A stretch of DNA of 64,000 nucleotides, taken from Panulirus ornatus (Eukaryota > Arthropoda > Malacostraca > Decapoda > Palinuridae). Shown here piece after piece: positions 22,201 through 34,940 of this stretch. The stretch is from NCBI RefSeq assembly GCF_036320965.1, contig NC_092225.1, positions 30,687,443 through 30,751,442 of the forward strand, written 5' to 3'. Position numbers and translations under genes: made by a program. The notes below the pieces were generated by a model. The model was given only the letters and a program-made list of their open reading frames with translations, was not told the DNA's origin and did not search any database. Positions within the stretch are counted from its first letter, which is position 1; the number at the start of each line of letters is the position of its first letter.

Positions 22201-25200
22201 TAACATACCTGTAATGTTCCATCTTCTTTACAAGCTTGCAACCTGAATGATTTATATCCCACATATGCAACAACATGACCCTTCTTGCGGGAATCACAAG
22301 GACAATGAGGGAAAACAATATCACCATAGCCTTCACATCCCCGAACAACCTGTAATGTTAAAAGAAAATAATGCGTTCTCAAGCATGTAAGGTAGAAGTT
22401 AAACTGAATGAATAATATTAATATTAGCTCTGAGAGCTTCTGTGATGTGTCATCCCTAAAATAATCCTGTACATTTATCTTACCTATAATTTTTCTGTAC
22501 GTAATTTTGTACAAACTGACTGTGGAATTTTATGAAGTGCCAAAAGCTAATGGTTATTCAGCACCTTTTAGGAAGAAAAAATTACCAAAAAACTTAAAAT
22601 TATTCATATAAAAGTATATACTTTGGCTTCCTTTAGAAAAGTAATCAATATATTATCATTAACAGATGCTACCTCACTAACACAAGAAAAGGTGAGAACA
22701 ATAAAATATTATCATTAACACTAATGTCTAAAATTTCAACAATATTCTTATTTTTTCCATTCTAATCATATATTCATAATTGACTTCAAGACAAGTTTCC
22801 TCTCAAGTAAATGACCTTGGATCAACATAGTGCAGTACGACCAATCCTCACTTGACAAAGAATTGTCTCAAAATGGAGATTGCTGTTGAAAGAGGAAAGC
22901 CATTATTGTTTCTTTTTTTATACTTAATTGTTTGTTATTTGGGAATTCCAAGACCCATCTATCCAGATAACATATAAATTCTTTTGCTCCCTTAACCAAC
23001 CTATGACTCACTTCCGTTTTCATGGTTCCATTTGCTGCCATGTCCATATATATATATTACTTATGAGTATATAAATCTGTTTACATTATATATATATATT
23101 TTTTTTATTATTATTTACTTTGCTTTGTCGCTGTCTCCCGTGTTTGCGAGGTAGCGCAAGGAAACAGACGAAAGAAATGGCACAACCCACCCCCATACAC
23201 AATGTACACACACACACGCAAATATACATAACTATACATCTCAATGTACACATATATATACACACACAGACACATACATATATATCCATGCACACAATTC
23301 ACACTGCCTGCCCCTATTCATTCCCATCGCCACTTCGCCACACATGGAATACCATCCCCCTCCCCCCTCATGTGTGCGAGGTAGCACTAGGAAAAGACAA
23401 CAAAGGCCCCATTCGTTCACACTCAGTCTCCAGCTGTCACGCAATAATGCCCGAAACCAAAGCTCCCTTTCCACATCCAGGCCCCACACAACTTTCCATG
23501 GTTTACCCCAGACGCTTCACATGCCCTGATTCAATCCATTGACAGCACGTCAACCCCGGTATACCACATCGATCCAATTCACTCTATTCCTTGCCCGCCT
23601 TTCACCCTCCTGCATGTTCAGGCCCCAATCACTCAAAATTTTTTCACTCCATCTTTCCACCTCCAATTTGGTCTCCCACTTCCCCTCGTTCCCTCCACCT
23701 CCGACACATATATCCTCTTGGTCAATCTTTCCTCAATCATTCTCTCCATGTGCCCAAACCATTTCAAAACACCCTCTTCTGCTCTCTCAACCACGCTCTT
23801 TTTATTTCCACACATCTCTCTTACCCTTACATTACTTACTCGATCAAACCACCTCACACCACACATTGTCCTCAAACATCTCATTTCCAGCACATCCACC
23901 CTCCTGCGCACAACTCTATCCATAGCCCACGCCTCGCAACCATACAACATTGTTGGAACCACTATTCCTTCAAACATACCCATTTTTGCTTTCCGAGATG
24001 TTCTCGACTTCCACACATTCTTCAAGGCTCCCAGGATTTTTGCCCCCTCCCCCACCCTATGATTCACTTCCGCTTCCATGGTTCCATCCGTTGCCAGATC
24101 CACTCCCAGATATCTAAAACACATTACTTCCTCCAGTTTTTCTCCATTCAAACTTACCTCCCAATTGACTTGACCCTCAACCCTACTGTACCTAATAACC
24201 TTGCTCTTATTCACATTTACTCTTAACTTTCTTCTTTCACACACTTTACCAAACTCAGTCACCAGCTTCTGCAGTTTCTCACATGAATCAGCCACCAGCG
24301 CTGTATCATCAGCGAACAACAACTGACTCACTTCCCAAGCTCTCTCATCCCCAACAGACTTCATACTTGCCCCTCTTTCCAAAACTCTTGCATTCACCTC
24401 CCTAACAACCCCATCCATAAACAAATTAAACAACCATGGAGACATCACACACCCCTGCCGCAAACCTACATTCACTGAGAACCAATCACTTTCCTCTCTT
24501 CCTACACGTACACATGCCTTACATCCTCGATAAAAACTTTTCACTGCTTCTAACAACTTGCCTCCCACACCATATATTCTTAATACCTTCCACAGAGCAT
24601 CTCTATCAACTCTATCATATGCCTTCTCCAGATCCATAAATGCTACATACAAATCCATTTGCTTTTCTAAGTATTTCTCACATACATTCTTCAAAGCAAA
24701 CACCTGATCCACACATCCTCTACCACTTCCTCAAACCACACTGCTCTTCCCCAATCTGATGCTCTGTACATGCCTTCACCCTCTCAATCAATACCCTCCC
24801 ATATAATTTACCAGGAATACTCAACAAACTTATACCTCTGTAATTTGAGCACTCACTCTTATCCCCTTTGCCTTTGTACAATGGCACTATGCACGCATTC
24901 CGCCAATCCTCAGGCACCTCACCATGAGTCATACATACATTAAATAACCTTACCAACCAGTCAACAATACAGTCACCCCCTTTTTTAATAAATTCCACTG
25001 CAATACCATCCAAACCTGCTGCCTTGCCGGCTTTCATCTTCCAAAGCTTTCACTACCTCTTCTCTGTTTACCAAATCATTTTCCCTAACCCTCTCACTTT
25101 GCACACCACCTCGACCAAAACACCCTATATCTGCCACTCTATCATCAAACACATTCAACAAACCTTCGAAATACTCACTCCATCTCCTTCTCACATCACC

Positions 25201-28200
25201 ACTACTTGTTATCACCTCCCCATTTGCGCCCTTCACTGAAGTTCCCATTTGCTCCCTTGTCTTACGCACTTTATTTACCTCCTTCCAGAACATCTTTTTA
25301 TTCTCCCTAAAATTTAATGATACTCTCTCACCCCAACTCTCATTTGCCCTTTTTTTCACCTCTTGCACCTTTCTCTTGACCTCCTGTCTCTTTCTTTTAT
25401 ATATCTCCCACTCAATTGCATTTTTTCCCTGCAAAAATCGTCCAAATGCCTCTCTCTTCTCTTTCACTAATACTCTTACTTCTTCATCCCACCACTCACT
25501 ACCCTTTCTAATCAACCCACCTCCCACTCTTCTCATGCCACAAGCATCTTTTGCGCAATCCATCACTGATTCCCTAAATACATCCCATTCCTCCCCCACT
25601 CCCCTTACTTCCATTGTTCTCACCTTTTTTCATTCTGTACTCAGTCTCTCCTGGTACTTCCTCACACAGGTCTCCTTCTCAAGCTCACTTACTCTCACCA
25701 CCCTCTTCATCCCAACATTCACTCTTCTTTTCTGAAAACCCATACAAATCTTCACCTTAGCCTCCACAAGATAATGATCAGACATCCCTCCAGTTGCACC
25801 TCTCAGCACATTAACATCCAAAAGTCTCTCTTTCGCACGCCTGTCAATTAACACGTAATCCAATAACGCTCTCTGGCCATCTCTCCTACTTACATAAGTA
25901 TACTTATGTATATCTCGCTTTTTAAACCAGGTATTCCCAATCATCAGTCCTTTTTCAGCACATAAATCTACAAGCTCTTCACCATTTCCATTTACAACAC
26001 TGAACACCCCATGTATACCAATTATTCCCTCAACTGCCACATTACTCACCTTTGCATTCAAATCACCCATCACTATAACCCGGTCTCGTGCATCAAAACC
26101 ACTAACACACTCATTCAGCTGCTCCCAAAACACTTGCCTCTCTTGATCTTTCTTCTCATGCCCAGGTGCATAAGCACCAATAATCACCCACCTCTCTCCA
26201 TCAACTTTGAGTTTTACCCATATTAATCGAGAATTTACTTTCTTACACTCTATCACATACTCCCACAACTCCTGTTTCAGGAGTATTGCTACTCCTTCCC
26301 TTGCTCTTGTCCTCTCACTAACCCCTGACTTTACTCCCCAGACATTCCCAAACCACTCTTCCCCTTTACCCTTGAGCTTCGTTTCACTCAGAGCCAAAAC
26401 ATCCAGGTTCCTTTCCTCAAACATACTACCTATCTCTCCTTTTTTCACATCTTGGTTACATCCACACACATTTAGGCACCCCACTCTGAGCCTTCGAGGA
26501 GGATGAGCACTCCCCGCGTGACTCCTTCTTCTGTTTCCCATTTTAGAAAGTTAATACAAGGAGGGGAGGATTTCTGGCCCCCCGCTCCCATCCCCTCTAG
26601 TCGCTTTCTACGACACGCGAGGAATACGTGGGAAGTATTCTTTCACCCCTATCCCCAGGGATAATATACATATATATATACATATACACATACACACACA
26701 TACACATACATACGCACATATACACACACACACACATACATATATATATACATATAAAAATGTAAGAAACAATTTAGAAAACTGAAACTTCTAGCTTGAA
26801 ATGAATGAAAAAAATGAATGTCACATAATGGTTCAACCTCTGGCTATGGAAAAAAGGAAATGTATAATTTATTTACACAAACGTCAATAGCAGTTCTCAT
26901 CAATTTAACCACTGTATCAATAGGCTTCAATGTCTAAGCTACATTTTTCTCCAACATTTATAATGCTGAAATAGGGATGGGATGTACAGTATGATATCAA
27001 CTCCTCTCCAGCCAATATTTGCCTTTCAGGATATACCTGTTGAATGTTATCATGATGATGTTATATGCATGTATTTTACACATATACTGTAAACTGTAAT
27101 TTGTGTATCTTCACAACTTTTATTCTTGCTCTTTTTTCAAGTAAGAAGCATTTCTGAGTTAAACTACAATACTATGCTGATTTTTTTTTTTTTTTTTTTT
27201 TGCTTTGTCGCTGTCTCCCGCGTTTGCGAGGTAGCGCAAGGAAACAGACGAAAGAAATGGCCCAACCCACCCCCATACACATGTATATACATACGTCCAC
27301 ACACGCAAATATACATACCTACACAGCTTTCCATGGTTACCCCAGACGCTTCACATGCCTTGATTCAATCCACTGACAGCACGTCAACCCCGGTATACCA
27401 CATCGCTCCAATTCACTCTATTCCTTGCCCTCCTTTCACCCTCCTGCATGTTCAGGCCCCGATCACACAAAATCTTTTTCACTCCATCTTTCCACCTCCA
27501 ATTTGGTCTCCCTCTTCTCCTCGTTCCCTCCACCTCTGACACATTTATCCTCTTGGTCAATCTTTCCTCACTCATTCTCTCCATGTGCCCAAACCATTTC
27601 AAAACACCCTCTTCTGCTCTCTCAACCACGCTCTTTTTATTTCCACACATCTCTCTTACCCTTACGTTACTTACTCGATCAAACCACCTCACACCACACA
27701 TTGTCCTCAAACATCTCATTTCCAGCACATCCATCCTCCTGCGCACAACTCTATCCATAGCCCACGCCTCGCAACCATACAACATTGTTGGAACCACTAT
27801 TCCTTCAAACATACCCATTTTTGCTTTCTGAGATAATGTTCTCGACTTCCACACATTCTTCAAGGCCCCCAGAATTTTCGCCCCCTCCCCCACCCTATGA
27901 TCCACTTCCGCTTCCATGGTTCCATCCACTGCCAGATCCACTCCCAGATATCTAAAACACTTCACTTCCTCCAGTTTTTCTCCATTCAAACTCACCTCCC
28001 AATTGACTTGACCCTCAACCCTACTGTACCTAATAACCTTGCTCTTATTCACATTTACTCTTAACTTTCTTCTTTCACACACTTTATCAAACTCAGTCAC
28101 CAGCTTCTGCACTTTCTCACATGAATCAGCCACCAGCGCTGTATCATCAGCGAACAACAACTGACTCACTTCCCAAGCTCTCTCATCCCCAACAGACTTC

Positions 28201-31200
28201 ATACTTGCCCCTCTTTCCAAAACTCTTGCATTCACCTCCCTAACAACCCCATCCATAAACAAATTAAACAACCATGGAGACATCACACACCCCTGCCGCA
28301 AACCTACATTCACTGAGAACCAATCACTTTCCTCTCTTCCTACACGTACACATGCCTTACATCCTCGATAAAAACTTTTCACTGCTTCTAACAACTTGCC
28401 TCCCACACCATATATTCTTAATACCTTCCACAGAGCATCTCTATCAACTCTTATCATATGCCTTCTCCAGATCCATAAATGCTACATACAAATCCATTTG
28501 CTTTTCTAAGTATTTCTCACATACATTCTTCAAAGCAAACACCTGATCCACACATCCTCTACCACTTCTGAAACCACACTGCTCTTCCCCAATCTGATGC
28601 TCTGTACATGCCTTCACCCTCTCAATCAATATCCTCCCATATAATTTACCAGGAATACTCAACAAACTTATACCTCTGTAATTTGAGCACTCACTCTTAT
28701 CCCCTTTGCCTTTGTACAATGGCACTATGCACGCATTCCGCCAATCCTCAGGCACCTCACCATGAGTCATACATACATTAAATAACCTTACCAACCAGTC
28801 AACAATACAGTCACCCCCTTTTTTAATAAATTCCACTGCAATACCATCCAAACCTGCTGCCTTGCTGGCTTTCATCTTCCGCAAAGCTTTTACTACCTCT
28901 TCTCTGTTTACCAAATCATTTTCCCTAACCCTCTCACTTTGCACACCACCTCGACCAAAACACCCTATATCTGCCACTCTATCATCAAACACATTCAACA
29001 AACCTTCAAAATACTCACTCCATCTCCTTCTCACATCACCACTACTTGTTATCACCTCCCCATTTGCGCCCTTCACTGAAGTTCCCATTTGCTCCCTTGT
29101 CTTACGCACTTTATTTACCTCCTTCCAGAACATCTTTTTATTCTCCCTAAAATTTAATGATACTCTCTCACCCCAACTCTCATTTGCCCTTTTTTTCACC
29201 TCTTGCACCTTTCTCTTGACCTCCTGTCTCTTTCTTTTATACATCTCCCACTCAATTGCATTTTTTCCCTGCAAAAATCATCCAAATGCCTCTCTCTTCT
29301 CTTTCACTAATACTCTTACTTCTTCATCCCACCACTCACTACCCTTTCTAATCAACCCACCTCCCACTCTTCTCATGCCACAAGCATCTTTTGTGCAATC
29401 CATCACTGATTCCCTAAATACATCCCATTCCTCCCCCACTCCCCTTACTTCCATTGTTCTCACCTTTTTCCATTCTGTACTCAGTCTCTCCTGGTACTTC
29501 CTCACACAAGTCTCCTTCCCAAGCTCACTTACTCTCACCACCCTCTTCACCCCAACATTCACTCTTCTTTTCTGAAAACCCATACAAATCTTCAACTTAG
29601 CCTCCACAAGATAATGATCAGACATCCCTCCAGTTGCACCTCTCAGCACATTAACATCCAAAAGTCTCTCTCGCGCGCCTGTCAATTAACACGTAATCCA
29701 ATAACGCTCTCTGGCCATCTCTCCTACTTACATAAGTATACTTATGTATATCTCGCTTTTTAAACCAGGTATTCCCAATCATCAGTCCTTTTTCAGCACA
29801 TAAATCTACAAGCTCTTCACCATTTCCATTTACAACACTGAACACCCCATGTATACTAATTATTCCCTTAACTGCCACATTACTCCTGAAACAGGAGTTG
29901 TGGGAGTATGTGATAGAATGTAAGAAAGTAAATTCTCGATTAATATGGGTAAAACTGAAAGTTGATGGAGAGAGATGGGTGATTATTGGTGCATATGCAC
30001 CTGGGCATGAGAAGAAAGATCATGAGAGGCAAGTGTTTTGGGAGCAGCTGAATGAGTGTGTTAGTGGTTTTGATGCACGAGACCGGGTTATAGTGATGGG
30101 TGATTTGAACTATGCTGATATTAAATATTAATACTGCAGACAGTCTTCACTATATAAACTAACCTGTAGATACTGTTCTTTACGAGCCACATCTTGCAGT
30201 GCTTTTAACTGGTAAAGCTGGTCTGTTGGTTTAATATGGCCTCGGTTGACATCCTCAACAGCTGTCCAGAACAACCATGTATGTGCAATATCATCTGAGC
30301 CACAGAGTCGAAGCTGAAAAAAAGGTAACTAGATTAACAATACTTTTAAGGAAAATCTGCTTTTAACCAGAAGTACAATATAGTACTTTTACCATTCAAG
30401 TTTATCACGGTTTTTAGAATTACTGATGGCCCAGGACCTTGACATCACACACTGACTAGCTTTAACCTAAAGCCAACAAATAAATGACAAACCTTAACCC
30501 TCTGATAAAATTGCCATTATGGGGAGCACTTACAAGAAAGAAAAGTAAATGCATACATACAAAGAAGATCCTAACTAACCAATCAACAACACAATCATCC
30601 CCTTTCTTAAGAAATTCAACTTTAATGCCATCCACTCCTACTTTCCCATACTTCATTTTATGCAAGGCTTTCACCACAGGAATGAACCAAACAAGTATTT
30701 TTTCCACTTATGGCTTATTCACATGTTCCTGATGCAATCTTGCTAGCATGGGAACACCAAACACATATGAAAGGAAGAAATTATCAGTAATATACCATCT
30801 TCATTAAGGGAAAGTCTCTGTATCCCTAACCATCTATAATGTTATCAACATACATCTGCTCCGAGTTGTAGATCCTTAGAGGGTTTTGCACTAACAGCAT
30901 CAGTGACCACTGTTTTCCCACAAGTTTCATTATTATTGAATGTACCATCTATTATCATCTCCAAGAATTTCATGTTTTCCTTATCAAATGGGCCAATCCC
31001 CTCCACCATTACCCTTCTTGATATAATGTATCCCTATGGGCAAATTAATTTAGACTTTAGTTCTCTTGAGTTTAGTCTCAACCACTCTAGTGGTACTGGG
31101 ATTGCTATCCTTGACATGCTCTTCAATTCTAGTTGCATACATTAGCCACTCATACTGCATTTGTATACAGAACTTCCAGTTTATGGCACTTGCTACAAAT

Positions 31201-33591
31201 TAGTTTTGTGCCCTGTGATGTTCCTCCCCTGGCATGAATTCAATCCCTCTCATTTCTGACCTTCTTCCAATTTTCTTTAGCATTCTCCCTCTCCTCTCTT
31301 GCCTTGTAACTCTTAACACTCTACTTTGAGCACCTCCCTTCTGGCAATTTTGTATCTGCCTCAACACCTGCTGACTACATATTTACATGCTGAATGTTAC
31401 CCTTAGTGGCCTTTTCATACCATCTAGCCAGTATGCCCTCATTCTTTTGACTTCCTTTACTTCTTGACTTGCAACTCCCAAATCACTGCATCCAGTAACT
31501 TCAGCTTTCACCTGTTCCTAGCTTTTTCTTCTTCCTTGTTAGGAAGATGTTCTTTCAGTCCAAAGATCACTAATTTACATCTAATAACCTTCCTGTTATC
31601 TCCTGCAATATCCTCCTTCTTGTCCTTTAGCTGGTGCAATATCTGTTTTTGTTGTTTTACAGCAGTCTTTAACTGCTTGTGCTCTCTTAAGTCTCCCATC
31701 CATTGTACCATAAACTTCAACTAACTTTCCATTTCCAACTGTACACACAGCCTGCCTTTTCAAAAATTCTATCTGTGCTATGCTTTGCCTATCTGCTTCG
31801 TAATCTTCATTATCCCCATACCTTATTTCCTCTTCAATTTTTTTCTCTTTTTGGTCTCCTTCATCTAGTATCTTGTGTCTGACTGCATGCAATCTTTGGT
31901 AATCCTACTCAGTAATTTGCTCTGCCTATCTGCTTAAGAATCTTCTGTATCCTTTACACCTTGGTTCCTCTTCAAAATGAGTTTTATCTCTGTGGTTTCC
32001 TTCAGTCTCTGAATCAAACCTTTTCTCGTTATTTTATTCATCTTAAATAGGCTTCAGTTCATCTGCTTCATAATTTATTTCAGCCTCAGAATCAGCTCTA
32101 AGCTCCTGCATGTCTTAAGTTGTGCTTTCCCAGTATCTTAATTCTATTTTCCAGTTCCATAAAAGTTTTACACACATTTCTACATTTATGTATGACAATA
32201 ATGTTCTAAGCATACATGTAAAGAAGAGCATAATACCAAGTGTATCACTGTAAGATGTCTAAAGATGTCTACTCCAATTCTGTGTGATTTGTATTGGTGA
32301 CATCTTACATTTTCACTTTCACATTCTCTGTTGCTCAATCTTACTTAAAATCATTCAGATAAGTAAAATTTTTAGTCTTAAGAACAAAAAATACAGCTGA
32401 AGAAGTCTTACCTCTCTGTGTGGATTAAAGATCCATCGATGAATACACAAGCATGTTGCTGTTGCTGTGCTGTAGTTCTGGATGTATAAGTTATGAGGGA
32501 ATTCATCATCACTAATTTTTCGTTCTACAAAACAAAAGAAATCATTATGTAAATACATCACTAAGAATGGAGTCAAAAGTTATGTATGATGTCATGCATA
32601 ACCCAGCCAGAGAATATATTTCCAAGAATTATAGGGGATGGAGAGAAAGAATACTACCCACATATCTCCTGTAGTCACAAGGTGACTAAAAGGGGTAGGA
32701 GTTGGGGGCTGAGAATCACCCTCCTACATTACTTCCCAAAAGGGGGAGCAGAGAAAAGAGCCAAATGAGGATATTTTATCCTCCAAGTCAAATGTTTTAT
32801 ATGCAGGAACTAGTGAACATGTATGAAAGAAGAATGAAAATAAGGTTCACCAATTGCAGAATATTAGGTATACCATGACCAATGAATATACCAACTGCAC
32901 TCTAATTACTATATTTTTTTTATTATACTTATTCACTGTCTCCTGTGTTTGCGAGGTAGCACAAAGAAACAGACAAAAGAATGGCCCAACCCACCAACAT
33001 ACACGTTTATTTATGTATTTATTATACTTTGTCACTGTCTCCCGCGTAAGCTAGGTAGCACAAGGAAACAAATGAAAGAATGGCCCAACCCACCCACATA
33101 CACATGTATATACATACATGCCCACACATGCACATATCCATACCTATACATTTCAATGTACACATACATATATACATACATGGACAAATACATATATACA
33201 CATGTACATATTCATATTTGCTGCCCTCAGCCATTCCTGTCACCACCCCACCACACATGCACATATACATACCTATACATTTCAATGTATGCATACATAC
33301 ACATACACAGACAAATACATATATACACATGTACATATTCATACTTGCTGCCCTCAGCCATTCCTGTCGCCACCCCACCACACATGAAATGGCACAACCC
33401 TATCTATATCCCACACCCCACAACCACAAAACACTGCTGGAACCACCATTCCCCCAAACACATGTATATTACTATTATTATTATACTTTATAATGTTTCC
33501 CACATCAGTGAGGTAGCGCAAGGAAACAGACGAAGAATAGCGCAATCACTCGTATACATGCATATATACATAAATGCACATATTCACATGC

Positions 33592-33656
<65 letters not shown>

Positions 33657-34878
33657 TTTTATACCTCGTCGCTGTCTCCCGCGTTTGCGAGGTAGCGCAA
33701 GGAAACAGACGAAAGAAATGGCCCAACCCCCCCCATACACATGTACATACACACGTCCACACCCGCAAATATACATACCTACACAGCCTTCCATGGTTCA
33801 CCCCGGACGCTTCACATGCCTTGATTCAATCCACTGACAGCACGTCAACCCCTGTATACCACATCGCTCCAATTCACTCTATTCCTTGCCCTCCTTTCAC
33901 CCTCCTGCATGTTCAGGCCCCGATCACACAAAATCCTTTTCACTCCATCTTTCCACCTCCAATTTGGTCTCCCTCTTCTCCTCGTTCCCTCCACCTCCGA
34001 CACATATATCCTCTTGGTCAATCTTTCCTCACTCATTCTCTCCATGTGCCCAAACCATTTCAAAACACCCTCTTCTGCTCTCTCAACCACGCTCTTTTTA
34101 TTTCCACACATCTCTCTTACCCTTACGTTACTTACTCGATCAAACCACCTCACACCACACATTGTCCTCAAACATCTCATTTCCAGCACATCCATCCTCC
34201 TGCGCACAACTCTATCCATAGCCCACGCCTCGCAACCATACAACATTGTTGGAACCACTATTCCTTCAAACATACCCATTTTTGCTTTCCGGGATAATGT
34301 TCTCGACTTCCACACATTTTTCAAGGCTCCCAAAATTTTCGCCCCCTCCCCCACCCTATGATCCACTTCCGCTTCCATGGTTCCATCCGCTGACAGATCC
34401 ACTCCCAGATATCTAAAACACTTCACTTCCTCCAGTTTTTCTCCATTCAAACTCACCTCCCAATTGACTTGACCCTCAACCCTACTGTACCTAATAACCT
34501 TGCTCTTATTCACATTTACTCTTAACTTTCTTCTTCCACACACTTTACCAAACTCCGTCACCAGCTTCTGCAGTTTCTCACATGAATCCGCCACCAGCGC
34601 TGTATCATCAGCGAACAACAACTGACTCACTTCCCAAGCTCTCTCATCCCCAACAGACTTCATACTTGCCCCTCTTTCCAAGACTCTTGCATTTACCTCC
34701 CTAACAACCCCATCCATAAACAAATTAAACAACCATGGAGACATCACACACCCCTGCCGCAAACCTACATTCACTGAGAACCAATCACTTTCCTCTCTTC
34801 CTACACGTACACATGCCTTACATCCTCGATAAAAACTTTTCACTGCTTCTAACAACTTGCCTCCCACACCATATATTC

Positions 34879-34940
<62 letters not shown>

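Noticed and set aside
33120..33400. Spaced repeats in the 33-kb cluster, considered as a CRISPR-like array
   Set aside because: Only two units of about 130 bp, derived from a duplicated LINE 3' UTR in a eukaryotic intron.
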